DNA of 13,200 bases, taken from contig FR891054.1 in NCBI GenBank assembly GCA_000433515.1, positions 1 to 13,200 of the forward strand, written 5' to 3'. Source of the stretch: Candidatus Colimorpha enterica. GTDB taxonomy: Bacteria; Bacillota; Clostridia; Oscillospirales; CAG-272. Below, one piece after another: positions 7,485-13,200 of the stretch. The translations under genes and the position numbers were made by a program. Each line of letters begins with the position of its first letter. The first letter of the stretch is position 1. The notes beneath the pieces were generated by a model that had not been told where the DNA came from, ran no database searches, and saw nothing but the letters and a program-made list of their open reading frames with translations.

Positions 7485-8765
7485 ATGTTAATATCGGCAG
7501 CGATCGCGGTGATCAAGACGATTCAGAAGCTGATCGGCTTTCTGCTCAGCTTTCACACAGTCTATTTCATCACGGGGCTTTTTACGACAAGAAAATTCCC
7601 GCCGGCAAAGAAACAGCACAAATATGCTGTTCTTGTTGCGGCGAGAAACGAAGAGAAGGTCATCGGAAACCTGATCGACAGCATACATATGCAGGACTAT
7701 CCGTCAGAGCTTGTGACGGTGTTCGTCGTTGCCGACAACTGCACCGACAGGACGGCAGGGATCGCACGGGAGAGGGGAGCGCTATGCTATGAGCGGCAGG
7801 ATCCCGACCAACGGACAAAGGGGTTTGCGCTTCAGTATCTTGTGAAATGCATTGACCGGGATTACGGCGTTGACAGCTATGAGGGGTACTTCATATTCGA
7901 CGCCGACAACCTCCTGAAGGGCGACTACATAACAAGGATGAACGAGGCTTTTGATGCCGGCGAGAAGATAGTCACCTCCTACCGCAACACGAAAAACTTC
8001 GGCGACAACTGGATATCCGCCTCTTATGCTCTTCACTGGATGAGAACGCAGAGGACGGAACACCGCGCAAGGTCGGTTTTCCGCCTTGCGACAAGGATTC
8101 AGGGGACAGGATTCCTGTTTACAAACGAAATCATTAAAAACGGCTGGAACTACACCTCCCTTACCGAGGACAGGGCCTTCTGCGCCGATGCAGTGGTAAA
8201 CGGCTACCGGATATCCTACAACAACGACGCGGAATTCTATGACGAACAGCCGACCGATCTTAAGATCGCCATGAGACAGAGGATCAGGTGGTCGAAGGGA
8301 CACATTCAGGCATTTGCCGAGTCCGGAGGAAAGCTGTTTGCCGGGATATTCAGGTTTTTCGGCAGGCTCAGGAGCTTCATGTGCTATGATATGTTCTTCA
8401 TTGTGACGCCGGTTTCGCTTGTGTCGATGTTCTGCCGCTGGTCGGCGGTCATTCTTGCGATTGCGCAGGTATTTGCTGACGGCGGAAGGTTTTCTGCGGC
8501 GCTGGCAATAGCTCTGTGGGCGCTGTACAACTTCCTTATCGGCAGCTTCGGAATGGTGGCTCAGGCGGTTTACGTGTTCATTGCCGAGAGAAGGCACATT
8601 CCGCCGATCAGATGGTACAAAAAGGTGTTCTACTCGCTGACCTTCCCGATATTCGACATCATCGGAAGGATATCGCTTATCATTGCGCTTTTCAGAAAGG
8701 TCGAATGGAAGCCGATACCGCACGACAAGGCGGTTGCGATAAACGAGCTGAGCGTAAAAAAATAA
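7485..8765 (+). CDS. Family 2 glycosyltransferase, membrane-bound
   Basis: This is a processive-type GT2 enzyme of the cellulose/hyaluronan/poly-GlcNAc synthase group, which polymerises or transfers a sugar from a nucleotide-sugar donor at the membrane. The 426-residue product has an N-terminal membrane helix (about 5-33), a GT-A domain with VLVAARNEEKVI (49-60), VVADNCTDRT (81-90), the metal-binding DAD (139-141), acceptor-side TED (227-229), and the QRIRW motif (265-269), followed by three or more membrane segments (about 300-330, 336-370, 383-404). All catalytic motifs are intact. An upstream in-frame GTG at 7410 falls in a hairpin and is rejected; the ATG at 7485 follows GAAAGGGG. Product sugar cannot be told from sequence. 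There is no partner export or deacetylase gene beside it, so it may act as a single-gene polysaccharide or glycolipid synthase. Confidence 0.9.
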   Translation: MLISAAIAVIKTIQKLIGFLLSFHTVYFITGLFTTRKFPPAKKQHKYAVLVAARNEEKVIGNLIDSIHMQDYPSELVTVFVVADNCTDRTAGIARERGALCYERQDPDQRTKGFALQYLVKCIDRDYGVDSYEGYFIFDADNLLKGDYITRMNEAFDAGEKIVTSYRNTKNFGDNWISASYALHWMRTQRTEHRARSVFRLATRIQGTGFLFTNEIIKNGWNYTSLTEDRAFCADAVVNGYRISYNNDAEFYDEQPTDLKIAMRQRIRWSKGHIQAFAESGGKLFAGIFRFFGRLRSFMCYDMFFIVTPVSLVSMFCRWSAVILAIAQVFADGGRFSAALAIALWALYNFLIGSFGMVAQAVYVFIAERRHIPPIRWYKKVFYSLTFPIFDIIGRISLIIALFRKVEWKPIPHDKAVAINELSVKK

Positions 8766-8791
8766 GACCGGATTTGCTTCCGGAGCAATAC

Positions 8792-8829
8792 AAAAAATGA
8801 CTGTCCGTTTCCGGGGCAGTCATTTTTTT
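8792..8829. terminator. Bidirectional terminator between convergent genes
   Basis: A-run plus TGACTG (8792-8803) pairs with CAGTCA plus a T-run (8817-8828), with three further pairs inside and a 7-base loop. The A tract on one side and T tract on the other let the hairpin work on both strands. It sits between the ends of the plus-strand glycosyltransferase and the minus-strand GH2 gene. Confidence 0.9.
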
Positions 8830-8837
8830 AAGGACAT

Positions 8838-10670
8838 TCAGCGGTTTATGTACTTCACCGTGTTGATGAGCAGGATGTCCGCTATCGGGTTGTCGCCGAT
8901 GTTTTCAAGGACATACGGCATACTCAGAATCACGCTGCCGCGTCCGGTTTTCCATTCGGCGATGCTGTAAGAGCTTCTGTAAGCACCCTCGACCCAGATG
9001 CTTCCGGTGACAAATCCGGAGCATATCGGCTCGGGAGAGGCTTCCGTCTCGATCGTCTCGTGCGGGAACACGGTACTTACATAGTCAAGATCCATCATTC
9101 CGGGGCGCAGTCCGTCGAATATCGGGTGCGGCATGGGGACGTACTCCTTGTGGTAAAGAAAGTCCTGGGTGTACACGCACCGGAAGTCGGCAAAGCCGGT
9201 TTTCGCGGTCAGCTCCGGGTGGTCAAGGAACAGGCGGGACTGCATGAATACGGTCTTGTGTCCGTTCTCCGCCGCCGTCCTGAGCGAATTCCACTTTGCG
9301 TCGTCGCCGTGATCCTCCGGATTTCCGACTATGACCGGCAGATCTGTTTCGCCGGAGAAGGGAAGGACGTTTACTCCGCAGGAGGTCATGAATGCCGCCG
9401 CTTTTTCGTTTACGCCCCAGACCCTGACCGAGGTTCCCTGCGCGTTCAGATACGAGGTGTCGGTGATATAGAAGTCGAGCTTTTCCCCGGTGGGAGAGCC
9501 GCCGTTATTGAGGTTCGCAAGGAGTGTGTACTTCCCGGTCGGAACGTCAAGCGTGATCTTTTCATCGAACACCGGAACCGCAAGGGGCATGGATCCCGGG
9601 ATCACGATCTCCGTGTCCTTTGACCATACGGTGACGCAGTCGCGGACTATGCGGAACGAGGCGGAGTATCTTCCGGGACGGAGAGCATCCTCGGTCGCAA
9701 GGCTTGCCTTTACCCTGAATTCCCGTCCGGAGTAGGCGTTTGTCTGCCATGTCATAAGGCAGAAGCGCAGAGGAGAGAAGCCGTCGGAGATGGCGTCGAA
9801 CATTTCCGGCTTCCAGCGCCTCCAGTAGCTCCACAGACCCTCGCCGCACATACCGTGGTCAAGAAGCCCGGTCATCGAGAACCCGGCTATATGCGGGTTG
9901 GCGCGGATAAGGTTGAAGCCGAGGGTTCGCTGACGCGCGCCGAGACGCTGGCTTTCGATGAGCATCGTCTCCGGGAAGGGATAGACGCGGTCGAAGCCGA
10001 ATTTCGAAAAGTCGCGCTTCAGCCCTTCGCTCTGCTCTCTGACCCATTTGTAATCGCAGAGGTCAGGGTCGGCGCCGTACTGTTCGAACATCCTTGCTTC
10101 GTGAATGACGTTGAAGTTCGTCCCGATGCCGTATTCCGATATGATTACCGGGCGCATTCCGGTCCCGACCTTCATCAGGTAGTCGTATGTGTGTTCGTCG
10201 TGCGGGGAGGTGGGGTAGCAGTGTACGTCTCCCGCTCCGATGAGCGACGGTCCGATGTCATGGATGCCGTCGATGTCTTTTCCGCAGGTGTTGATCACGC
10301 GGACGGCAAGGAGGTTTTCTCCGGTTTTTCTTATGCTGTCTGTCACATCGAACTCAAACGCCGTTTCGCCGCCCTCATAGGAGCCGAGACAGCTGCCGTT
10401 CAGCCACACCTCCGCCATGTAGTCCACAACGCCGAAGCGTAGGATGAGCCTGTCGCCGCCGCCGATAAGGCAGTCAAAACGGCACCAGTACCACGCAACT
10501 CCGCAGTATTCCGGAAACCGTTCCTGTATCGCCGACGGCACCTCTGCGGGACGCGCCGATTCTGTCGGAGAAAGCGGATATCCGCTGTCCTTTCCGATAT
10601 TGTCGGGATCGGTGCCGACCGACCAGCCGGAGACGAGGGGCTGTTTGTTTGTCTTGATTATTTCTTTCAT
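8838..10670 (-). CDS. Glycoside hydrolase family 2 protein, internally shortened
   Basis: This 610-residue protein has GH2 parts in order: a beta-sandwich sugar-binding domain at about 52-130 (CGVAWYWCRF, VWLNGSCLGSYEGGETAFEFDVT), the C-terminal half of a catalytic barrel at about 137-310 with the nucleophile region VIISEYG (Glu179), an Ig-like region (about 318-405), and a glutamine-amidotransferase-like domain (about 410-605). Full GH2 enzymes of this kind are usually 900 residues or more. Here the sandwich runs into the late barrel at about residues 130-140 (nucleotides 10,250-10,285), so the Ig-like linker domain, the first barrel strands and the acid/base Asn-Glu pair are absent. Activity is therefore doubtful. 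There is no signal peptide. TAAGGA at about 10,679-10,684 supports the start. The frame is intact throughout, so it may be an in-frame deletion or a divergent binding protein. Confidence 0.75.
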   Translation of the reverse strand: MKEIIKTNKQPLVSGWSVGTDPDNIGKDSGYPLSPTESARPAEVPSAIQERFPEYCGVAWYWCRFDCLIGGGDRLILRFGVVDYMAEVWLNGSCLGSYEGGETAFEFDVTDSIRKTGENLLAVRVINTCGKDIDGIHDIGPSLIGAGDVHCYPTSPHDEHTYDYLMKVGTGMRPVIISEYGIGTNFNVIHEARMFEQYGADPDLCDYKWVREQSEGLKRDFSKFGFDRVYPFPETMLIESQRLGARQRTLGFNLIRANPHIAGFSMTGLLDHGMCGEGLWSYWRRWKPEMFDAISDGFSPLRFCLMTWQTNAYSGREFRVKASLATEDALRPGRYSASFRIVRDCVTVWSKDTEIVIPGSMPLAVPVFDEKITLDVPTGKYTLLANLNNGGSPTGEKLDFYITDTSYLNAQGTSVRVWGVNEKAAAFMTSCGVNVLPFSGETDLPVIVGNPEDHGDDAKWNSLRTAAENGHKTVFMQSRLFLDHPELTAKTGFADFRCVYTQDFLYHKEYVPMPHPIFDGLRPGMMDLDYVSTVFPHETIETEASPEPICSGFVTGSIWVEGAYRSSYSIAEWKTGRGSVILSMPYVLENIGDNPIADILLINTVKYINR

Positions 10671-10705
10671 GGATTCGATCCTTAACTGTTATTGCATTTA
10701 CGGGG

Positions 10706-10757
10706 AAAGGGGCATTTGCACCAATCGGTTTTTTGGTACTCGGTGCAATGCCCCTTT
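10706..10757. repeat. Large imperfect hairpin between the two minus-strand genes
   Basis: AAAGGGGCAT...TGCACC (10706-10722) pairs with GGTGCA...ATGCCCCTTT (10742-10757): 16 base pairs with one bulged base and a 19-base loop. It lies in the 115-base gap between the surface lipoprotein gene and the GH2 gene. No T run follows on the minus strand, so it is not a typical terminator; it may process or stabilise the mRNA, or act as a weak terminator. Confidence 0.6.
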
Positions 10758-10785
10758 GCGGAACCGCTCAGACGGTCTTACGGTA

Positions 10786-11502
10786 TCAGCTGTGCTTTTT
10801 CTTCAGAACGACGGCTGCGGACGCTGCTGTCATGCAGACGATCACTGCCGGGAGAAGAACGTCGGATGTGGGCGGTGTGGGCTTGTTTTCGTCATAAACG
10901 TACTCTATTACGTTGACGCACATTCCGTTCCAGCCCTCTTCCGCGGGGGTTCCGGCGACGACATTTATTGTGTGCTCTCCGGGAGTGACCCTGATTATGT
11001 CGGTCTGGTTGAGCCCGTCGGGATAGCCCTCGCCCCAGCCATTCTGGCGGTGCGTGGCGGCGAGCCTGCCGTCAACATATATTTCTATGTTGGTGTGAGC
11101 GTTTCCGCCGCCATTGCCGAAGCCGACCTTGATCCTGCTTGCATTTACCTTAGCCGTTACATAGAATCCCTCGCCGTGCGAGTCATAGATCTGCGTGTCG
11201 TCCCAGCCGGTCCAGTAGTCGAAGTACGACCACGGGTCGCCGCCCGGAGCGGGTGAAACCTCGTTTCCGTCCTTGTCAAAGAATTCATAGTCGGTGGCAA
11301 GAACCCAGTTTTCGGTCGGCTGCGGTTCGGTCGTTTCTTCCGGCTTTGAGGTCTCGTTTGGCTTTGAGGTTCCGTCCGGCTTTGTTTCGCCGGTCTGTTC
11401 GGTTTTGCTGACGGTGGCGGAACCGGACGATGCCGGGTCGGTTCCGTCCTTTCTGCACGAGGTGAAGATTGCCGTCAGTACAAGTACCGCAGCCACTGTC
11501 AT
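10786..11502 (-). CDS. Surface lipoprotein with carbohydrate-binding-like domain
   Basis: From the ATG at 11,502 the 238-residue product has a hydrophobic start ending in a lipobox-like FTSC (Cys16), a 45-residue linker rich in Thr, Ser, Pro, Glu and Lys with repeated TSKP units, a globular domain at about 65-205 rich in Trp, Tyr, Gly and Asn (WSYFDYWTGW, IEIYVDGRLAATHR, PGEHTINVV), and a C-terminal membrane segment (about 215-233) ending in KKK after a PPTSD motif. The domain resembles jelly-roll carbohydrate-binding modules; its ligand is unknown. The n-region lacks a positive charge and no ribosome site is seen, so the true 5' end has probably been lost at the composition break just upstream. 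A GTG at 11,523 would add an arginine; an in-frame ATG at 11,607 crosses hairpin sequence and looks spurious. Both a lipid anchor and a C-terminal anchor are unusual together. Confidence 0.65.
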   Translation of the reverse strand: MTVAAVLVLTAIFTSCRKDGTDPASSGSATVSKTEQTGETKPDGTSKPNETSKPEETTEPQPTENWVLATDYEFFDKDGNEVSPAPGGDPWSYFDYWTGWDDTQIYDSHGEGFYVTAKVNASRIKVGFGNGGGNAHTNIEIYVDGRLAATHRQNGWGEGYPDGLNQTDIIRVTPGEHTINVVAGTPAEEGWNGMCVNVIEYVYDENKPTPPTSDVLLPAVIVCMTAASAAVVLKKKHS

Positions 11503-11507
11503 TATTG

Positions 11508-11609
11508 TGCGACTATAAAGCACAAAAGCCCAAAACCCTTGAGAAATCAAGGCTTTTTGCTCAAAGGGACAAAAAATGACCAATGGGAGAAAGCCGGTAC
11601 GGGGCAAGC
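11508..11609. other. Junction segment at the composition break
   Basis: GC-rich coding sequence ends at about 11,510 and is followed by AT-richer DNA with no convincing gene on either strand. It contains nested inverted repeats: AAAAGCC (11524-11530) with GGCTTTT (11551-11557), and inside them TTGA and TCAA around GAAA, followed by a T run (11554-11558), so it could act as a weak terminator. The minus-strand frame continues through it, but the residues do not look like a signal peptide. It reads as the end of an inserted or rearranged segment. Confidence 0.4.
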
Positions 11610-11644
11610 AAAAATCCGATCATCGAATGAGTGATCGGATTTTT
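11610..11644. terminator. Perfect bidirectional terminator
   Basis: AAAAATCCGATCA (11610-11622) and TGATCGGATTTTT (11632-11644) form a perfect 13-pair stem with a 9-base loop; the A and T ends let it act in both directions. No intact gene ends just before it on the plus strand, so it is probably left from a gene lost at the junction, or it shields the leader downstream. Confidence 0.85.
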
Positions 11645-11665
11645 GTCGTTCATAAATCCATGTAT

Positions 11666-11700
11666 CCCTATTCTGTAGTTATTACGCTTTAGAATAAGGG
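11666..11700. repeat. Inverted repeat abutting the leader promoter
   Basis: CCCTATTCT (11666-11674) and AGAATAAGGG (11691-11700) are inverted copies with one extra base, spaced by 16 bases. The right arm touches the -35 position of the promoter at 11,701, so it could be an operator. Confidence 0.4.
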
Positions 11701-11729
11701 TAGAAAAAGTCACAAATGTATGATATAAT
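11701..11729 (+). promoter_or_regulatory. Sigma-A promoter of the attenuator leader
   Basis: A perfect extended -10 (TGATATAAT, with TATAAT at 11724-11729) lies 17 bases after TAGAAA at 11701-11706, which matches four of six -35 positions. Transcription should start near 11,736, giving a leader of about 200 bases before the response-regulator start. Confidence 0.8.
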
Positions 11730-11761
11730 ATAATAAATTAAAACTTTCTCGGTGTGGTTAT

Positions 11762-11839
11762 ATGCTTATCAACCCCGAAAATGGTGTGGCCTGTAGCTTT
11801 CTTCAGAGAAGTTACGGGCTTTTTCTGTTACAAATTTGA
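11762..11839 (+). CDS. Putative 25-residue attenuator leader peptide
   Basis: An ATG at 11,762, about 26 bases after the predicted transcription start, opens a 25-codon frame ending TGA. The peptide begins MLINPENG and ends YGLFLLQI. Its last third lies on the stem and T tract of the terminator at 11789-11824, so a ribosome translating it would disrupt that hairpin. This is the arrangement described ahead of tet(M)-type ribosomal protection genes, where slowed translation lets RNA polymerase read through. No clear ribosome site is visible and the function is inferred from layout only. Confidence 0.5.
   Translation: MLINPENGVACSFLQRSYGLFLLQI
11789..11824 (+). terminator. Attenuator terminator inside the leader
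   Basis: GCCTGTAGCTTTCT (11789-11802) pairs with AGAAGTTACGGGC (11807-11819) through 13 pairs with two G-U pairs and one bulge, closing a TCAG loop, followed directly by five Ts (11820-11824). It overlaps the leader-peptide frame and lies between the promoter and the next real gene, as an attenuator would. Confidence 0.75.
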
Positions 11840-11842
11840 AAA

Positions 11843-11905
11843 ATGCGTGCTGGCGGATACAAGTTGGCAACAAGTCCATGTTACTATTTAATTAAAGTGG
11901 GATAG
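11843..11905 (+). CDS. Second tiny frame in the leader
   Basis: A 20-codon frame from ATG 11,843 to TAG 11,905 begins MRAGGYKLATSP. It lies just after the attenuator and before the response-regulator ribosome site. No Shine-Dalgarno is seen, and its significance is uncertain. It is listed because, with the first frame, it fills the leader almost completely. Confidence 0.2.
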   Translation: MRAGGYKLATSPCYYLIKVG

Positions 11906-11942
11906 GTATACCCGCAAACAATACATGAAAAGGGGTGGAAAC

Positions 11943-12241
11943 ATGGCTAAAATACTCATTGTTGAGGACGAAAAAGCGATCAACGATCTTGTAAAATTCA
12001 ATCTCGAGCTGGTCGGACATGAGTGCAGCCAGGTATTTGACGGTGAATCGGGGCTGACCGAGGCGCTGAAGCTCAAATACGATCTCATCATCCTTGATGT
12101 AATGCTCCCAAGTATTCGGGCTTTGAGATCATGGAATACATAGAAGGAACGCCGGTAATTTTCGTTACGGCGAAATCAACGCCGGCAGATAAAATCAAAG
12201 GTCTTCGTCTCGGAGCTGATGGTTTCGATATGGTTTTCTGA
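11943..12241 (+). pseudogene. Response regulator receiver domain, frameshifted and truncated
   Basis: From ATG 11,943, with GGGGTGG at 11932-11938 as ribosome site, the frame encodes a receiver domain: KILIVEDEKAIND with the acidic pair and LIILDVMLP with the phosphoacceptor Asp. After LP the frame is lost near 12,108-12,116 and stops at 12,143. One base missing in the CCCAAG stretch explains it: with an added A the sequence reads LPKYSGFEIMEYIEG, then VIFVTAKS and KGLRLGAD in the second frame. Homology then stops at about 12,220, short of the usual DDYIxKPF, and the frame ends at 12,241. The DNA-binding output domain and any histidine kinase gene are missing. OmpR-type is likely but cannot be shown without the effector domain. 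A second ATG at 11,925 is in frame but lies before the ribosome site. Confidence 0.8.
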
Positions 12242-12555
12242 TATTTTTCCTTGCCATGTTCGGCAATATGGTTTTTCAGACCTACCTTGTGGCAAGCGGT
12301 TCGGAAAATCTGCGTGAAGCAATCAAACTGTTTTGGACATTCCGTATTCCGTGGGGATGGACATATTCGGGAAGTATATTCCCGGATTGGGTGGCACAGT
12401 TCAGCTTCGGATTTTACAGCCTGATGCTTACATCGCTTCTAATCGGTCTTATTGTTATGATTTTCTTTAAGCCGAGAACGTGGTGCGCTTTCTGCCCGAT
12501 GGGAACAATGACACAGGCAATCTGCAAATTAAGGAACAGAAAAAGAGGTAAGTGA
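12220..12555 (+). pseudogene. 4Fe-4S membrane protein, 5'-truncated
   Basis: The frame is open from 12,220, inside the response-regulator remnant, with its first ATG at 12,256. The first residues (RYGFLIFFLAMFGN) are already a membrane segment, so the N-terminal part of the protein is missing. A second membrane helix (FYSLMLTSLLIGLIVMIFF) leads to WCAFCPMGTMTQAIC, a CxxCxxG...C iron-sulfur ligand motif as in NapH-type quinol or ferredoxin-like electron-transfer membrane proteins, then a basic tail. No ribosome site precedes the ATG at 12,256, which argues for a remnant rather than a short gene. With thioredoxin and rhodanese just downstream it suggests an electron-transfer/thiol cluster. Confidence 0.7.
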
Positions 12556-12624
12556 TAACATCACAGAACTCTGATTTCAAATCGGTTAAAATAAACACAC
12601 AATAAAACAAAGGAGGACACGAAG

Positions 12625-12930
12625 ATGTCTGTCATTAAAATTAATAAAGAAAATTTTGCAAGCGAAGTTTTGAATTCTAATAAAACTGTACTTCTCGATT
12701 TCTATGCCGATTGGTGCGGCCCTTGCCGTATGGTGGGTCCGATCGTATCGGAAATCGCAAATGAGCGAAGCGATGTTAAGGTCGGTAAAATAAATGTGGA
12801 CGAACAGCCGGAGCTTGCGGCACAGTTTCAGGTAATGAGCATCCCGATGCTTGCTGTGATCAAAAACGGAAAGCTCGAGAATCAGGTCGTGGGCTACAGA
12901 CCGAAAGAGCAAATTGAAGCAATGCTGTAA
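12625..12930 (+). CDS. trxA: Thioredoxin
   Basis: A cytoplasmic 101-residue thioredoxin that reduces protein disulfides. It has the redox motif WCGPC (Cys31, Cys34), the buried acid in LLDFYADW, the cis-proline in SIPML (Pro74), and a C-terminal VVGYRPK segment; length and all key residues fit the family. AGGAGG at 12611-12616 lies 8 bases before the ATG. Codon choice is AT-rich (many AAA, ATT, GAA) compared with the genes before 11,500. It is followed at 11 bases by the rhodanese gene, so the two are probably cotranslated, and preceded by the 4Fe-4S gene at 69 bases. This copy looks like cargo rather than the chromosomal trxA. Confidence 0.95.
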   Translation: MSVIKINKENFASEVLNSNKTVLLDFYADWCGPCRMVGPIVSEIANERSDVKVGKINVDEQPELAAQFQVMSIPMLAVIKNGKLENQVVGYRPKEQIEAML

Positions 12931-12941
12931 GGAGAAAAAAG

Positions 12942-13200
12942 ATGGGACTGTTTAATTTCTTCCGCAACACCGCCGACATCAACACCGGTGTTGCGGAATA
13001 CGAAACAAACGACGGCGCTGTATTGCTTGATGTTAGGACGGCAGAGGAATACCGTGACGGGCACATTGACGGAAGCGTCAACATACCTTTTGATAAAATT
13101 TCTTCCGTTGAGAATACCGTCAAGGACAAAAGCACCCCGCTTTATGTGCATTGTTTAAGCGGTGGTAGAAGTGGACAAGCTGTATCCTATTTGAAGCAAA
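12942..13200 (+). CDS. Rhodanese-like domain protein, 3' end outside the window
   Basis: The visible 86 residues form most of a single rhodanese domain: LLDVRTAEEYRDGHIDGSVN (28-47) is the CH2 signature, and the active loop HCLSGGRS (70-77) has the catalytic Cys71 that carries a persulfide. Such proteins transfer or handle sulfane sulfur and often pair with thioredoxin, the reductant. GGAGAAAAA at 12931-12939 lies just before the ATG at 12,942. A short N-terminal stretch (MGLFNFFRNT) precedes the domain and lacks a signal peptide. The gene runs off the window in frame. Confidence 0.9.
   Translation, partial: MGLFNFFRNTADINTGVAEYETNDGAVLLDVRTAEEYRDGHIDGSVNIPFDKISSVENTVKDKSTPLYVHCLSGGRSGQAVSYLKQ

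Noticed and set aside
7782..8723. 313-residue minus-strand frame opposite the glycosyltransferase
   Set aside because: The opposite strand holds intact GT2 catalytic motifs; the shadow product is His/Arg-rich and featureless.
10444..11256. 270-residue plus-strand frame across the GH2 and lipoprotein genes
   Set aside because: It spans the ends of two minus-strand genes and the intergenic hairpin, with no coherent domain.
12580..12600. Short palindrome GATTT-C-AAATC before the thioredoxin gene
   Set aside because: Only five bases per arm, expected by chance in AT-rich DNA; no promoter hexamers at sensible spacing were convincing.
1..13200. CRISPR array, tRNA or rRNA genes, complete insertion sequence
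   Set aside because: I found no regularly spaced direct repeats, no cloverleaf, no rRNA-like stretch and no transposase or integrase frame in the window.

Overview
The window suggests a spore-forming Firmicute of class Clostridia, probably a GC-rich gut lineage such as Oscillospirales. Grounds are the end of a spoIIIA operon, a Clostridia-type alanyl-tRNA synthetase with a cysteine-rich insertion, strong purine-rich ribosome binding sites, sigma-A promoters and many U-tract terminators. The genus is not decidable from the sequence.

Bases 1 to about 11,500 are GC-rich. On the plus strand come the last codons of probable spoIIIAF, then spoIIIAG and spoIIIAH (the mother-cell side of the feeding-tube channel used in sporulation), a terminator, a trigger-factor-like secreted lipoprotein, alanine racemase (alr) with a clear terminator, a YdcF/SanA-type membrane protein, alaS behind a consensus sigma-A promoter, and a membrane-embedded family 2 glycosyltransferase. 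A bidirectional terminator at 8792-8829 separates these from two minus-strand genes: a glycoside hydrolase family 2 protein that seems to have lost the first half of its catalytic barrel, and a probable surface lipoprotein with a carbohydrate-binding-like domain.

From about 11,520 to 13,200 the DNA is visibly more AT-rich and looks foreign or rearranged. The order is: an abrupt end to the lipoprotein's 5' part, a perfect terminator, a sigma-A promoter, a roughly 200-base leader that encodes a short peptide overlapping an intrinsic terminator (an attenuator layout like that ahead of tet(M)-type resistance genes), then a response regulator that is both frameshifted and cut off. It runs straight into the C-terminal part of a 4Fe-4S membrane protein, followed by intact thioredoxin and the start of a rhodanese gene. 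The last three look like a redox/sulfur cargo cluster of an accessory element.

The main points of interest are decay and rearrangement: an orphan attenuator leader with no recognisable resistance gene behind it, a response regulator/ferredoxin chimera, and an in-frame gutted GH2 enzyme. I see no clear evidence for a wholly new multi-gene system. Chimeric assembly remains a possible explanation for the junctions after 11,500.
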